Assembly: GCF_009765705.1 (NCBI RefSeq)
Contig: NZ_LMUX01000027.1
Location: 179,731-243,137, forward strand
DNA: 63,407 bases
DNA from: Burkholderia sp. L27(2015)
Lineage (GTDB): Bacteria; Pseudomonadota; Gammaproteobacteria; Burkholderiales; Burkholderiaceae
Direction: 5' to 3'
The notes under the pieces: model-generated
Databases searched by the model: none
Told to the model about the DNA's origin: nothing
What the model saw: the letters and a program-made list of their open reading frames with translations, nothing else
Shown: positions 1-9,221 of the stretch, in pieces
How positions within the stretch are numbered: the stretch's first letter is position 1
Layout: every line of letters begins with the position of its first letter
Program-made: the position numbers and the translations under genes

Positions 1-1265
1 GCGCTGGCCGGATTGGCAGGTAGGGCCACGGGCGGCGGCGGGCTCGCGGCAGCGTTATCGTTCGCGTCGCCCTGCAACGTATCGAGGCGATGCGGCGCAT
101 CGTGCAGCAACAGTTCGATCTGCGTGCCGCTAGGCTCGGTCTGCACGATGCGCACCGGAAAATAGCCCAAGGTCGGAGCCAACCACACGTCGATCTTGCG
201 ACGGTCGCCAGCATGGCGTGGCAGGCGCGTGAAATGCAAAGCGTTGATGAAGCCGTTGCCGGTGTTGAGCATCTCGGTGCCTATCGTCTCGACCGGCCAT
301 TCTTCGCCGCTGTCGTTATCGACCACAAAAAACACTCGTGTCACGCCGGGCGTGTAGCGCGCCGGATTGCCGCGCACCAGGCTCGCTAATTGAAACACCA
401 TGCTGAAGCGGTCTTGCGTGCCGGGGCGTAACGCGACGCGATTGGGCGTGCGGGTGAAACTCACGTCGTTGCTGCCACGCTCAAACGTTGTTTCGTCGCG
501 AGGGCGTGAGCCGCGTTGTTCCGTATATCGCTCGGGGGCTAATCCGTACGCATCGACATGCCCGTGGCTCATGTAGGTAAACCGGCCGACGAAGGGCACG
601 GGTACGGAAATCACGACATCGTAATTCTTTCCGTCGGTGAGCCAACTGATGGTACCCGGCATATTGCGCTGGCCGTTGAAGAACGTGTCATAGCGCAGGT
701 CGGCTGCGGGCGGGAGCGAGAATTGCTCGCCGTTGGTTGCGGTAGCGGAAGCGGGTGCGGCATTGGCGGCACCCGCGGTGGCGGATGATGCGCTTGATGC
801 GGATGACGCATTTGATGCGGACGAGGCGCCGGAAGCACTCGCAGCACTTGCCGCGTCGGACGCGCTAGCCGCGGACGACTGCGTTGCACTGGCCGCTGCG
901 GCACTAGACGCGGCCGCGAGCGCAGCCCGCGCGCGCGCATCGGTTTCAACCGCTTCCAGACTCGGCCCCTCTTGCGGCGCGGTTACCGCCTTGGGCCGCG
1001 GTGCCGGCGGGTGTGCCGCCGGCTTGGGCGGCGCGCGCCGAATCGGTTGAGCCGTAAGCAGCGCCACTTCGACCGGCGGCGGTGCGCTTTCCGGCTCCGG
1101 CTGTCGAGCGATCTGCTGTGCGAGCCAATAGCGCGCCGCCAGATGAACGCCCAGCACCAGCAAAAAGAGGACGATCCAAGCCAGAGTGCGTCGCCAGCGC
1201 GGGCGGTGCCCCACTTCAGCGAGAGATGGGCCTGGCGGCGAAATACGGTGTGCGGGTGCGCTCAC
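1..1265 (-). CDS. DUF3108 domain-containing protein (C-terminus cut by the window edge)
   Basis: The minus-strand frame from a GTG at 1265 runs open to base 1, so only the first ~421 residues are present. Residues ~28-46 form one transmembrane segment (WIVLFLLVLGVHLAARYW), so the protein is probably an inner-membrane-anchored periplasmic protein. A Pro-rich stretch (~55-100) and an Ala/Ser-only linker (~113-176) follow. From ~181 the sequence reads as a DUF3108 domain (LRYDTFFNGQRNMPGTISW). The GTG start overlaps the TGA of the upstream IclR gene as GTGA, implying translational coupling. I chose it because this frame holds the membrane anchor and the domain without a stop. DUF3108 function is unknown; the domain resembles periplasmic lipocalin-like or lipid-handling folds only by inference. 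Confidence 0.8.
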   Translation of the reverse strand, partial: MSAPAHRISPPGPSLAEVGHRPRWRRTLAWIVLFLLVLGVHLAARYWLAQQIARQPEPESAPPPVEVALLTAQPIRRAPPKPAAHPPAPRPKAVTAPQEGPSLEAVETDARARAALAAASSAAAASATQSSAASASDAASAASASGASSASNASSASSASSATAGAANAAPASATATNGEQFSLPPAADLRYDTFFNGQRNMPGTISWLTDGKNYDVVISVPVPFVGRFTYMSHGHVDAYGLAPERYTEQRGSRPRDETTFERGSNDVSFTRTPNRVALRPGTQDRFSMVFQLASLVRGNPARYTPGVTRVFFVVDNDSGEEWPVETIGTEMLNTGNGFINALHFTRLPRHAGDRRKIDVWLAPTLGYFPVRIVQTEPSGTQIELLLHDAPHRLDTLQGDANDNAAASPPPPVALPANPAS

Positions 1266-2197
1266 GCGTCGCGGTCCTGCGGGCTGTAGCCCAGTTCATA
1301 GGAGAGTCGGGTGGCGCACTCGCGAAGAGCGCGATCCACCTCGCCGCCCCAGGCAATGTCGAAGAGACCCTCGTGACCCAACGCGATCAGGCACAACGCC
1401 AGATCGCCGACGGAATCGAACACCGGCATCGCGAACGCGTGGATGGTGGGCAGCAGCATGCCTTCGACGCGCGCGGCCTGATGTGCGCGCACCTCGTTCA
1501 AGCTCGCTTCGAGCGCTTCCGCGGTCTGTGGCAAATCGCTGCGGTGCTGTTTGCGTGCATCTCGCAACGCTTCGTCCAACATCGCGCCCGTCTTGCTGCG
1601 CGGCAGATAGGCGCTGAAAATCAGTCCGGTGGCCGAGCTCAGTAAGGGCATGACATCGCCTAGCTTGAGCGATGCCTTGGCCGGATGACTCGATTCCATC
1701 CAGTGCACCACCGTCGGCCCTTGATTGCCCCATACCGCAATGCCGACCGTCTGATCGATCTGGTCGCGCAACTGCGTCAATGCAATGCGCGCGAGTTTCA
1801 CGCCATCCACGCGGGCCAGCCGCGCGAGTCCCATTTGCAGCGCAAATCCGCCAAGCTCGTAGCGTCCTGTCACGGGATCCTGCGCCACGACGCCCAGGCG
1901 CAGGAAACTCACCAGGTAACGGTGCGCTTTTGCGGCGTTCATGCCCGCGGCCAGCGCCAGGTCGCGCAGCATCATGGCGCGTCGTTCGGCGGTCAGCACT
2001 TCGAGCAGCCGAAAGCCCACTTCGATCGATTGAATCCCTGAGCGCAGTTTCTCTTCGGCGCCCAGGTTTTCCGACAGATCGGCATCGCCTTCGGAGGCGG
2101 TGGGCGGCGAGGGGTCGTTTAATCGATCGCCCGAGGGAGCACCTGCGCCACGCGTGGGTATCGTCGAAGAAGTCATGGATGATTCAGGTAAAACCAC
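1262..2197 (-). CDS. IclR family transcriptional regulator
   Basis: This is a 311-residue DNA-binding regulator. A variable N-terminal tail of ~50 residues precedes the winged helix-turn-helix (GFRLLEVLTAERRAMMLRDL...AAKAHRYLVSFLRLG, ~60-115). The C-terminal IclR effector domain (~130-300) follows, with the usual GMLLPTIHAFAMPVFD segment. The tail is longer than usual, so a start at the second Met (2176) is possible; neither start has a clear Shine-Dalgarno. It is transcribed divergently from the fumarylacetoacetate-hydrolase-family gene at 2337 across ~140 bp, the normal arrangement of an IclR with its target. It is followed by the DUF3108 gene with a 4-base overlap. The effector is unknown. 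Confidence 0.9.
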   Translation of the reverse strand: MVLPESSMTSSTIPTRGAGAPSGDRLNDPSPPTASEGDADLSENLGAEEKLRSGIQSIEVGFRLLEVLTAERRAMMLRDLALAAGMNAAKAHRYLVSFLRLGVVAQDPVTGRYELGGFALQMGLARLARVDGVKLARIALTQLRDQIDQTVGIAVWGNQGPTVVHWMESSHPAKASLKLGDVMPLLSSATGLIFSAYLPRSKTGAMLDEALRDARKQHRSDLPQTAEALEASLNEVRAHQAARVEGMLLPTIHAFAMPVFDSVGDLALCLIALGHEGLFDIAWGGEVDRALRECATRLSYELGYSPQDRDA

Positions 2198-2336
2198 ATG
2201 GCAAGTGTAAGTCGGAGCAAAAACAGCGTGTATAAAGGCAGACTGTAATCGATGCGTTGGGTTCGCTGAAATCGGGCCGCCAAAGCGGGCATCCGGTCTT
2301 TGAACCTATGTTCACCACTTAGCCATTTTAACTGCC

Positions 2337-3326
2337 ATGAAACTAGCTACGTTAAAAGATGGATCGCGCGACGGTCAATTGATCGTCGTTTCGCGCGATT
2401 TGCGCACCGCGGTCATCGCCGACGGCGTCGCCCCTACCCTGCAAAAGGTGCTCGACGACTGGGCTTTCTATGCTCCGCAACTCGAGTCGCTCTATGACGC
2501 GCTCAATCAGGGCCGGGCCCGTTACCCGTTCAATTTTGCCCCGGGCGATTGCATGGCGCCGTTGCCGCGCGCGTTCCAGTGGGCCGACGGTTCGGCCTAC
2601 GTGAACCACGTCGAACTGGTACGGCGTGCCCGCGGCGCGGAAATGCCGCCCGAATTCTGGACCGATCCGCTGATGTACCAGGGCGGTAGCGACGATTTTG
2701 CCGGCGCGCACGACGACATCGTTTGCCCATCCGAGGCGTTCGGCATCGATTTCGAGGCAGAAGTGGCCGTGATTACCACCGATGTGCCGCTCGGAGCGAG
2801 AGCCGCCGACGCGCTGCACGGCGTGCGTCTGCTGATGCTGGTCAACGACGTGTCGCTGCGCAACCTGATTCCGGCGGAATTGGCCAAAGGCTTCGGTTTT
2901 TTCCAAAGCAAGCCGGCCACCGCGTTTTCGCCGGTAGCCGTGACGCCCGACGAGCTAGGCGCCGATTGGCACGACGGACGCGTGCATCGGCCGATGACGG
3001 TGCATTGGAACGGCAAGAAAGTGGGGCAACCCGATTGCGGCACCGACATGGTGTTCCACTTCGGCCAACTGATCGCGCACATTGCGCGCACCCGTAACGT
3101 GCGGGCCGGTTCCATCGTGGGCTCGGGCACCATCTCCAACGTCGATCGTAGCCGCGGTTACTGCTGCATCGCTGAAAAGCGGATGCTGGAGACCATCGAA
3201 CACGGCGCACCGCAAACCGAATTCATGCGTTACGGCGACCGGGTGCGCATTGAGATGTTCGATGGCGCGGGTAAATCGATCTTCGGCGCGATCGAACAGG
3301 CAGTCTCGCCCACGACGGACGAATAG
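2337..3326 (+). CDS. Fumarylacetoacetate hydrolase (FAH) family protein
   Basis: This 329-residue protein belongs to the FAH superfamily, metal-dependent enzymes that hydrolyse or decarboxylate acylpyruvate-type compounds at the end of aromatic catabolism. Residues ~1-100 form the family N-terminal domain. The catalytic domain shows the metal-ligand pattern GIDFEAEVAVIT, LMLVNDVSLRNL and the late GSGTISN loop. Cytosolic; no signal peptide. The start is the ATG at 2337, just downstream of the divergent IclR promoter region. The neighbouring IclR gene is the likely regulator. No homogentisate dioxygenase or maleylacetoacetate isomerase gene lies beside it, so the exact substrate cannot be assigned from context. 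Confidence 0.88.
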   Translation: MKLATLKDGSRDGQLIVVSRDLRTAVIADGVAPTLQKVLDDWAFYAPQLESLYDALNQGRARYPFNFAPGDCMAPLPRAFQWADGSAYVNHVELVRRARGAEMPPEFWTDPLMYQGGSDDFAGAHDDIVCPSEAFGIDFEAEVAVITTDVPLGARAADALHGVRLLMLVNDVSLRNLIPAELAKGFGFFQSKPATAFSPVAVTPDELGADWHDGRVHRPMTVHWNGKKVGQPDCGTDMVFHFGQLIAHIARTRNVRAGSIVGSGTISNVDRSRGYCCIAEKRMLETIEHGAPQTEFMRYGDRVRIEMFDGAGKSIFGAIEQAVSPTTDE

Positions 3327-3568
3327 TCGAATAACCGGCGGGTAGCAGACGAGTCGCGTAGGGGGGCGCAGGGGCGCGCACGGAAATGCGTCCGAGTAGC
3401 GGGCGGGCAACTGACGCACCCTGAGGTTCGCATGCTGGTTTAGCCGGATGCGGCAGGGGTACGGCTGTCGTTACACTACGGTGTTGTTTGTCTTAGTGCG
3501 TCGCCCGGCCGGCGCGGCCGCACGGCAAACCAAAAAACAAAACAATAATGGACAAGGAGAACCACCCC

Positions 3569-4729
3569 ATGCGTAGATTTTTTACCCGCAGCCTGATCGC
3601 GGCTGTCGCCACCGCCGCGGTTGCGGCTAGCGGCGCCGCCAGCGCCCAGGTCAAGATCGGCCTGGTATTGTCGCTGACGGGGCCGGCCGCTTCACTGGGT
3701 ATCCCGGCGCGCGACACCGTAGCGCTGTTACCGCACGAAATTGGCGGCAAGCAGGTGCAATACATCGTACTGGACGACGCGTCCGATACGACGCAGGCCG
3801 TGCAGGACACCAAGAAACTGATCTCCGAACAGAACGTGGACGCCATCATCGGCTCCTCGATCACCCCCAATTCACTGGCGATGATAGACGTGGTTGCGCA
3901 AGGGCAGACGCCGATGATCTCGCTGGCGTCGTCGGCACGCATTATCGAACCGGTCGATGCCAAGCGGGCCTGGGTGTTCAAGACACCGCAGACCGACGCG
4001 ATGATGGCCTCTGCGATTGCCGAACACGCCAGCAATCACAATGTCAAAACGCTGGCCTACATCGGACAGGCCGATGCATTGGGTGAAGCGTTCTATGTCG
4101 AAGTCGCCAAATTTGCGCAGCTCCATCATATCCAGGTGGTGGCCAGCGAGCGTTTTAACCGCAACGACACCAGCGTCACCGGACAGGTCCTGAAGATACT
4201 CGCCGCGCACCCCGATGCAGTGGTGGTCGGCGCGGCTGGCACACCGGCGGCATTGCCGCCGACCACGCTGATCGAGCGCGGCTACAAAGGCCTGATTTAT
4301 CATAACCACGGCGTAGGCAACCGAGACTTCCTGAGGGTGTGCGGCAAGGCCTGTAACGGCACCTTCTTGCCGACCAGCCCGGTGCTCGTGGCGGCTCAAT
4401 TGCCTAACGATCATCCGGCCAAACGCGAAGCGCTGACCTACATCAAGCTGTACGAAGCGCAGCACGGCCCGGGCAGCGTCTCGGCATTCGGTTCGTACAC
4501 GTGGGACGCGGGCATGCTGCTGCAAAACGCGATTCCGCAGGCTTTGAAAACAGCCCAGCCTGGCACGCCGCAATTCCGGCAGGCTTTGCGCTCAGCGCTC
4601 GAGCAGACGCATGGCCTCAAAGACACTAACGGCGTAGTCCAAATGAGTCCGACCGACCATCTGGGACTCGACCAGCAAGCTCGCGTGATGGTGGAAATTC
4701 GCGATGGGCAATGGGTGTATCAACCCTGA
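3569..4729 (+). CDS. Branched-chain-amino-acid-type ABC transporter substrate-binding protein
   Basis: A periplasmic binding protein of the Leu/Ile/Val type (Peripla_BP_6). The start is set at 3569 because AAGGAG lies 11 bases upstream and the frame then opens with a clean signal peptide (RRFFTRSLIAAVATAAVAAS, cleavage after ASA). An upstream in-frame ATG at 3548 would destroy this. The mature part begins QVKIGLVLSLTGPAASLG, typical of LivJ/AmiC-like proteins, and contains the hinge region YIGQADALGEAF. About 386 residues, normal length. No liv permease or ATPase genes are adjacent, so this is an orphan binding protein that must share a transporter encoded elsewhere. It may serve aromatic or amide compounds, but nothing here decides that. 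Confidence 0.9.
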   Translation: MRRFFTRSLIAAVATAAVAASGAASAQVKIGLVLSLTGPAASLGIPARDTVALLPHEIGGKQVQYIVLDDASDTTQAVQDTKKLISEQNVDAIIGSSITPNSLAMIDVVAQGQTPMISLASSARIIEPVDAKRAWVFKTPQTDAMMASAIAEHASNHNVKTLAYIGQADALGEAFYVEVAKFAQLHHIQVVASERFNRNDTSVTGQVLKILAAHPDAVVVGAAGTPAALPPTTLIERGYKGLIYHNHGVGNRDFLRVCGKACNGTFLPTSPVLVAAQLPNDHPAKREALTYIKLYEAQHGPGSVSAFGSYTWDAGMLLQNAIPQALKTAQPGTPQFRQALRSALEQTHGLKDTNGVVQMSPTDHLGLDQQARVMVEIRDGQWVYQP

Positions 4730-4732
4730 ACC

Positions 4733-4806
4733 TGGGCTCTCGGCCCTTGGTGCGGGGCCCTGCTTTTGGCCCTTGCTCCTGGTCCTTGGACCTTGGTCCT
4801 AGCCGA
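4733..4806 (+). repeat. Degenerate CCTTGG-rich short repeat after the binding-protein gene
   Basis: Immediately after the stop codon the intergenic DNA repeats variants of GGCCCTTG, GGTCCTTGG and ACCTTGGTCCT. The units are imperfect and about 9-13 bases apart. No stem-loop with a T-tract is visible. Similar 3'-end repeats occur at several other genes in this window. Confidence 0.45.
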
Positions 4807-4836
4807 TGCGGCCCGCTTTAATCGAAGGCACGAGAA

Positions 4837-5664
4837 ATGGATACGCTAGCTCACTACGCGCGTTACGAGTCGCTGACGCTGCGCCGCCACCCCGGCGGCG
4901 TACTCGAGATCATCATGAACGGCGCGGGTGCGAACCGCAGCGGCTTGGCCACCGCTGACCATCGCATGCACCGCGAGCTGGCCGAAATATGGCGCGACGT
5001 CGACACCGATCCCGAGACGCGCGTGGCGTTGATTCGCGGCGAAGGTAAAGGTTTTTCCGGCGGCGGCGATCTCGATCTGGTGCAGGACATGGCGGACCAT
5101 TTCGAGGTGCGCGCGCGGGTCTGGCGCGAGGCCCGCGATCTGGTCTACAACGTGATCAACTGCAGCAAGCCCATCGTCTCGGCGATGCACGGACCGGCTG
5201 TGGGCGCGGGCCTCGTGGCGGGCTTGCTCGCGGATGTGTCGATTGCGGCCAAGACCGCGCGCATCATCGACGGCCATACGCGGCTCGGCGTGGCGGCCGG
5301 CGACCATGCCGCGATAGTCTGGCCGCTCTTGTGCGGGATGGCCAAGGCCAAGTATTACCTGTTGCTGTGCGAGCCGATCAGTGGCGAGGAAGCGGAGCGC
5401 ATCGGCCTGGTGTCGCTGGCGGTCGACGACGATCAATTGATCGAGCGCGCGTTCGATGTCGCGAATCGGCTTGCGCGCGGTTCGCAATCGGCGATCCGCT
5501 GGACCAAATACGCGTTGAACAATTGGTTGCGACTTGCGGGTCCTACGTTTGATGCATCGTTGGCGCTGGAATTCATGGGATTCGACGGACCTGACGTGCG
5601 CGAGGGCATTCAATCGTTGCGCGAGCGACGGGCTCCGGATTTTTCGGGCGATGCACCGTTCTAA
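4837..5664 (+). CDS. Enoyl-CoA hydratase/isomerase family protein
   Basis: This 275-residue protein has the crotonase fold. The two oxyanion-hole segments are visible: [14 protein letters not shown] (~65-80) and [13 protein letters not shown] (~115-127). The region that carries the catalytic acids in classical hydratases reads [13 protein letters not shown], so the chemistry may differ from standard beta-oxidation hydration. Cytosolic. The gene stands alone between an orphan ABC binding protein and phaM. A role in acyl-CoA supply near the PHA granule gene is possible but unproven. The start ATG at 4837 gives the family's usual N-terminus. Confidence 0.88.
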   Translation: MDTLAHYARYESLTLRRHPGGVLEIIMNGAGANRSGLATADHRMHRELAEIWRDVDTDPETRVALIRGEGKGFSGGGDLDLVQDMADHFEVRARVWREARDLVYNVINCSKPIVSAMHGPAVGAGLVAGLLADVSIAAKTARIIDGHTRLGVAAGDHAAIVWPLLCGMAKAKYYLLLCEPISGEEAERIGLVSLAVDDDQLIERAFDVANRLARGSQSAIRWTKYALNNWLRLAGPTFDASLALEFMGFDGPDVREGIQSLRERRAPDFSGDAPF

Positions 5665-5695
5665 GGAGATGGCGAGCGTATGATCGCTAGTCATC

Positions 5696-5815
5696 CGGTT
5701 GCTTGATTGTTGGTCGCATTCCGCTGCTTGATGATTGCCCGCATCCCGCTGCTTAACGATTGCCCGCATCCCACTGCTTAACGAATTGCTCGCATCCCAC
5801 TGCTTGAAGATTCCC
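5696..5815 (+). repeat. Four imperfect ~25-bp tandem repeats ahead of phaM
   Basis: Four units built on GATTGCCCGCATCCCACTG CTT-like sequence follow each other between the enoyl-CoA hydratase gene and phaM; the last unit runs into CCCAGGAG, the phaM ribosome-binding site. Unit two and three are nearly identical; the outer ones are more diverged. The array lies in the 5' untranslated region or promoter of phaM, so it could affect its expression, or it may be slippage debris. Confidence 0.7.
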
Positions 5816-5826
5816 AGGAGACAACC

Positions 5827-6597
5827 ATGAGCGACGCACCCGAGTCACAGTTTCCGTTCGGTTCTTTTTCGACCACAGGCGGCTTCGATATGCTGGAAAA
5901 GATGTGGCGAATGATGCAGGTGCCTGGCTTGGGCGGTACCCCGGGCGGCCCGTCGTCGATGATGTCGAGCATGATGGCACCGATGACCAACATCGAGGAT
6001 CTCGACAAGCGCATCACCGACATGCGGGCCGTGGAACAGTGGCTCAAGCTCAACCTGAGCATGCTGCAGTCGGCGATACAAGCGCTGGAAGTGCAGCGCG
6101 CGACGCTCGCCACGCTCAAGGCATTTGGCGCGTTCGCAAAAACCTCGATGGAACAGGCCGCAGCGGCGACGCCCACGGTGAATAATCCATTTGGGCCGAC
6201 AGCGGTTGACCCGCATTCGGCTGCGTCGGCAAAAACGGCTGCGTCGGCCGAGCCAGCGGCATCGACAGAATCGACGAAGACCGCATCCGACGACAATGCC
6301 GCGACAGGTGCTGCGGCAGCCGCCGCGGGGCAGATCGATCCCACCGTGTGGTGGAATCTGCTGCAAACGCAATTCAACCAGATCGCGGGGATGGCATTGG
6401 CGGCACAGCAAGGAGCGAACCCCGCTCACGCGACCGGCGCCGCGACGGGGCCCCAGGCTTCGACGTCCAAGGACACGGCAGGCAAAGCCCCGGCAAAAAA
6501 ATCAACCGAAGCCGCGGCCAAGAAGCCCGGCATCAAGAAAACCCATGCATCGACCACGGCTCCCGACGTGCCTGGCGACAAACCGTCCGATTCCTAA
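5827..6597 (+). CDS. phaM: PhaM family polyhydroxyalkanoate granule multifunctional regulatory protein
   Basis: This 256-residue protein matches the PhaM family, known in Cupriavidus necator to bind PHA synthase and DNA and to place PHA granules on the nucleoid. The N-terminus carries the conserved segment FDMLEKMWRMMQVPG, then MTNIEDLDKRITDMRAVEQWLKLN and a helical segment LSMLQSAIQALEVQRATL. A long Ala/Thr-rich linker (~115-165) contains WWNLLQTQFNQIAGMA. The C-terminus has the Lys/Ala/Pro-rich basic tail (APAKKSTEAAAKKPGIKKT) thought to bind DNA. A good AGGAG site precedes the ATG. It implies that the host makes PHA; no phaC or phaP lies in the window. Confidence 0.88.
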   Translation: MSDAPESQFPFGSFSTTGGFDMLEKMWRMMQVPGLGGTPGGPSSMMSSMMAPMTNIEDLDKRITDMRAVEQWLKLNLSMLQSAIQALEVQRATLATLKAFGAFAKTSMEQAAAATPTVNNPFGPTAVDPHSAASAKTAASAEPAASTESTKTASDDNAATGAAAAAAGQIDPTVWWNLLQTQFNQIAGMALAAQQGANPAHATGAATGPQASTSKDTAGKAPAKKSTEAAAKKPGIKKTHASTTAPDVPGDKPSDS

Positions 6598-6720
6598 CAT
6601 AGTCGAGATTGGCGTTATCGACGGGTGCAACGACGGGCGTGGTGACGAGGGTGGCGACATCCGCGCAGCTACGCAGCGCCGTAAACCCGTTCGAATAGCC
6701 ATTCAGTAGCGGGGTTGCGC

Positions 6721-7872
6721 ATGCGCGTGGCGATCGTGTTGATGGGGGGCGGTGCGCGGGCCGCGTATCAGGTCGGCGTGCTCAAGGGGATTGTCGAAAT
6801 CGAACAGGCGCTGCATCCCGGCCGGCGCGTTTCGCCTTTTTCCATCGTGTGCGGCACCTCGGCAGGTGCCATCAATGCCACCTCGCTGGCGATGCACGCC
6901 GATGATTTTGCGCACGGTGTCGTTCACCTCGAAGCCGTGTGGCACGATTTCCATGTCGAGCAAGTGTACCGTTCCGATTGGCTAGGCGTGATGGCCAGCG
7001 GAGTGCGTTGGCTCTCGGCGCTGACGTTCGGCTGGGCCGTGCGCCGCTCGCCGCGCGCGCTGCTCGACAACAGTCCGCTTGCCTCGCTGCTGCGTCACCG
7101 CCTCGATTTCGGCAGGCTGGAACGGATGCTGGAGCTACGTCATCTGCATGCGCTGGCGGTGACGGCGCTCAGTTATTCGTCCGGGCGACACGTGACTTTC
7201 TACCAGAGCGCCGAGCCGATCGAGGCGTGGCGGCGCGCACAGCGCTCGGCACGACTGGTCGAGTTATCGCCCGAGCATCTGCTGGCCTCCAGTGCCATTC
7301 CGCTCGCGTTTCCGGCGGTGCCGCTGGAAATCGACGGGCGCATCGAATATTTTGGCGATGGCGCGATCCGGCAGATTGCGCCGTTAAGCCCGGCGATACA
7401 CTTCGGCGCCTCGAAGATTCTGGTAGTCGGGGCGGCTGCGGCCCAGCCCGAAGTGCCGATTGACCATGAACGCATTCAGGATTATCCGTCGCTTGCTCAA
7501 ATTGGACAGCAGGTGCTGGCCAGCGTTTTCCTCGATTCGCTGGGCGGCGATATCGAGCGCATCGAACACATCAACCAGATTGTGCGGCAGTTGCCGCACG
7601 GCGTACCAGCCGAGAGCGGTTGGCGTGAGATGGATGTACTGGCGATTGCGCCGAGCGAACGCATCGAATTGATCGCCGCGCGCCATTTGCATAAACTGCC
7701 CGTGACGATACGCGGCCTGTTCGGCGCGGTGGGCGCGGACCGTGCACGAGGTGCGGCGTTTGCGAGTTACTTGCTGTTCGAGGCCGCGTACACGCGCGAG
7801 CTGATCGAACTCGGCTATCGCGATGCGCAAGCCAACGCGCATAAGTTGAGCGCATTCCTAAGTGATGCCTGA
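6721..7872 (+). CDS. Patatin-like phospholipase family protein
   Basis: A 383-residue patatin-type serine lipid hydrolase. The N-terminus has the oxyanion loop [12 protein letters not shown], the nucleophile elbow GTSAGAIN (Ser-Asp dyad chemistry) and the second catalytic motif FGDGAIRQ, where DGA replaces the commoner DGG. There is no signal peptide, so it acts in the cytoplasm or at the inner membrane face. I set the start at ATG 6721 because AGCGGGG is spaced six bases upstream; a TTG two codons earlier is possible but would abut the Shine-Dalgarno. Its position next to phaM makes a role in granule or storage-lipid turnover conceivable. Substrate unknown. Confidence 0.9.
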   Translation: MRVAIVLMGGGARAAYQVGVLKGIVEIEQALHPGRRVSPFSIVCGTSAGAINATSLAMHADDFAHGVVHLEAVWHDFHVEQVYRSDWLGVMASGVRWLSALTFGWAVRRSPRALLDNSPLASLLRHRLDFGRLERMLELRHLHALAVTALSYSSGRHVTFYQSAEPIEAWRRAQRSARLVELSPEHLLASSAIPLAFPAVPLEIDGRIEYFGDGAIRQIAPLSPAIHFGASKILVVGAAAAQPEVPIDHERIQDYPSLAQIGQQVLASVFLDSLGGDIERIEHINQIVRQLPHGVPAESGWREMDVLAIAPSERIELIAARHLHKLPVTIRGLFGAVGADRARGAAFASYLLFEAAYTRELIELGYRDAQANAHKLSAFLSDA

Positions 7873-7932
7873 ACGCTCTCAGAGCGAAGAGCGACGACGG
7901 CCAGCCAACGGATAGGCGACGAGTGAGCGCCA

Positions 7933-8535
7933 TCAGGGCGCCGCACCCGCCAGCAGGGACGTCCGAAGTTTCGGCGCCGGCGTTTTCGCAGCCAGCCATA
8001 TCGAGAAAAACGCGTAGGCAAAATCATTCCCGGCAATCGTACCAAGCAGCTTTGCGTTCAGATAAAACGAAGTGCCTTTGCCCGGGACGAACAAGCCGAT
8101 CAGGTGATCGCCTTCGTTCACATCCGGAAAAATGCTCGCCATTTGCTTTTCCCACGCGTCCGATTGCTGCTTGGTCGCGATGCCCATCTGATCCATCTCT
8201 TGCTGGCCCTTGGCCGCAATTTTCACGCCGCTCAAGGCGTGGGCGTAATCCAGATCCAGGGCGAACGGTTCGGTCGTCATGTGATCGGGCGAGAACCCCG
8301 CCTGACTGACGTAAAAGCGAGCGTCGTACACGTGAAAGCCAAGCCAAGTCAGCGGCCCTGTGCCGGCCAAGCGTGCATCGGGAATCACTTGCTTGACAGT
8401 GTCGAGCGCGTCGAATGCGAGCGCAGAGGTGCTGAACCATCCGAGCAGGGCAAGCGTGGCGCCTACTCCGGCAAACAGGCGCCATGCGCGGTTTGCCAGC
8501 GGTAAGCCACGAGCGGGGAGAGGCGAACGAATCAT
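7933..8535 (-). CDS. Chalcone isomerase-fold family exported protein
   Basis: A 200-residue protein with an N-terminal signal segment (WRLFAGVGATLALLGWFSTSALA) followed by a domain resembling the bacterial chalcone-isomerase-like family: LTWLGFHVYDARFYVSQAG, then FALDLDYAHALSG and the C-terminal FAYAFFSIWLAAKT. Bacterial members are periplasmic and have no proven isomerase activity. It is convergent with the patatin-like gene. Function unknown; the family name is structural only. Confidence 0.82.
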   Translation of the reverse strand: MIRSPLPARGLPLANRAWRLFAGVGATLALLGWFSTSALAFDALDTVKQVIPDARLAGTGPLTWLGFHVYDARFYVSQAGFSPDHMTTEPFALDLDYAHALSGVKIAAKGQQEMDQMGIATKQQSDAWEKQMASIFPDVNEGDHLIGLFVPGKGTSFYLNAKLLGTIAGNDFAYAFFSIWLAAKTPAPKLRTSLLAGAAP

Positions 8536-9221
8536 CGATGTTCCCTATACGGTACGAAGGCAAGCTGTTCGACCACACGCGGTCCGGCGCGTTCCACTCC
8601 GGCGCAAAACGCCGCCGGCGAAGGCGGCATGCCGGTCTGGCGCGTCTACATCTGAGCGATCGGGGCATGGCCCTACTATCTATGGATGTTTTTGCGCAAC
8701 GGCCGGAAGTCACTGGGGGAACTGGAAGCCACGCGATTTGTTCTAAATCAAAACGCCGACTGGCGCGCCGGGCTACATTGGGCCGGTCAGGGTCGTGGAT
8801 AGCTGCGGGGTGCTAACTGACCAAGACCGAGGGACCGGCGCAAACCCCCGATTGACGGACGTCAGGGGGAGGGCTACGGTGTATGCAGACCCTGAAAAGG
8901 CGATGTCGCGTGCGCGCCGACTGCAATAGAACCGCCATCTGCGCATGTTATGATTGAAAGGTTTGCCCGGGGGTAAATCGCCCGCTAGCCAGGTTGGTCC
9001 GAATTGCCGGTCCCGCCTGGGTCGAACCGGGTCGCAGCAGGCTAGGCCGAATTGCCTCACGGCATCCGGTTCCACCCCGCCGACGTATAAGTAATCACGG
9101 GCGCGAATACTTGAATTGCACCGAATTGCATTCATCATGCGCTTAACCACGCACCATTGCAGCGTTAGCTGACGTCTATCGTCGTCGTCGCTCGTGAATG
9201 ATGTTATGCAGAACAGGGGTC
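8536..9221. other. Non-coding stretch, divergent promoter region
   Basis: About 690 bases separate the chalcone-isomerase-like gene (minus) from the ferritin-like gene (plus). I see no credible gene. The part near 8990-9130 contains several copies of CCGAATTGCC or GAATTGCA, some in short direct repetition. No recognised riboswitch, tRNA or terminator was seen. Confidence 0.5.
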
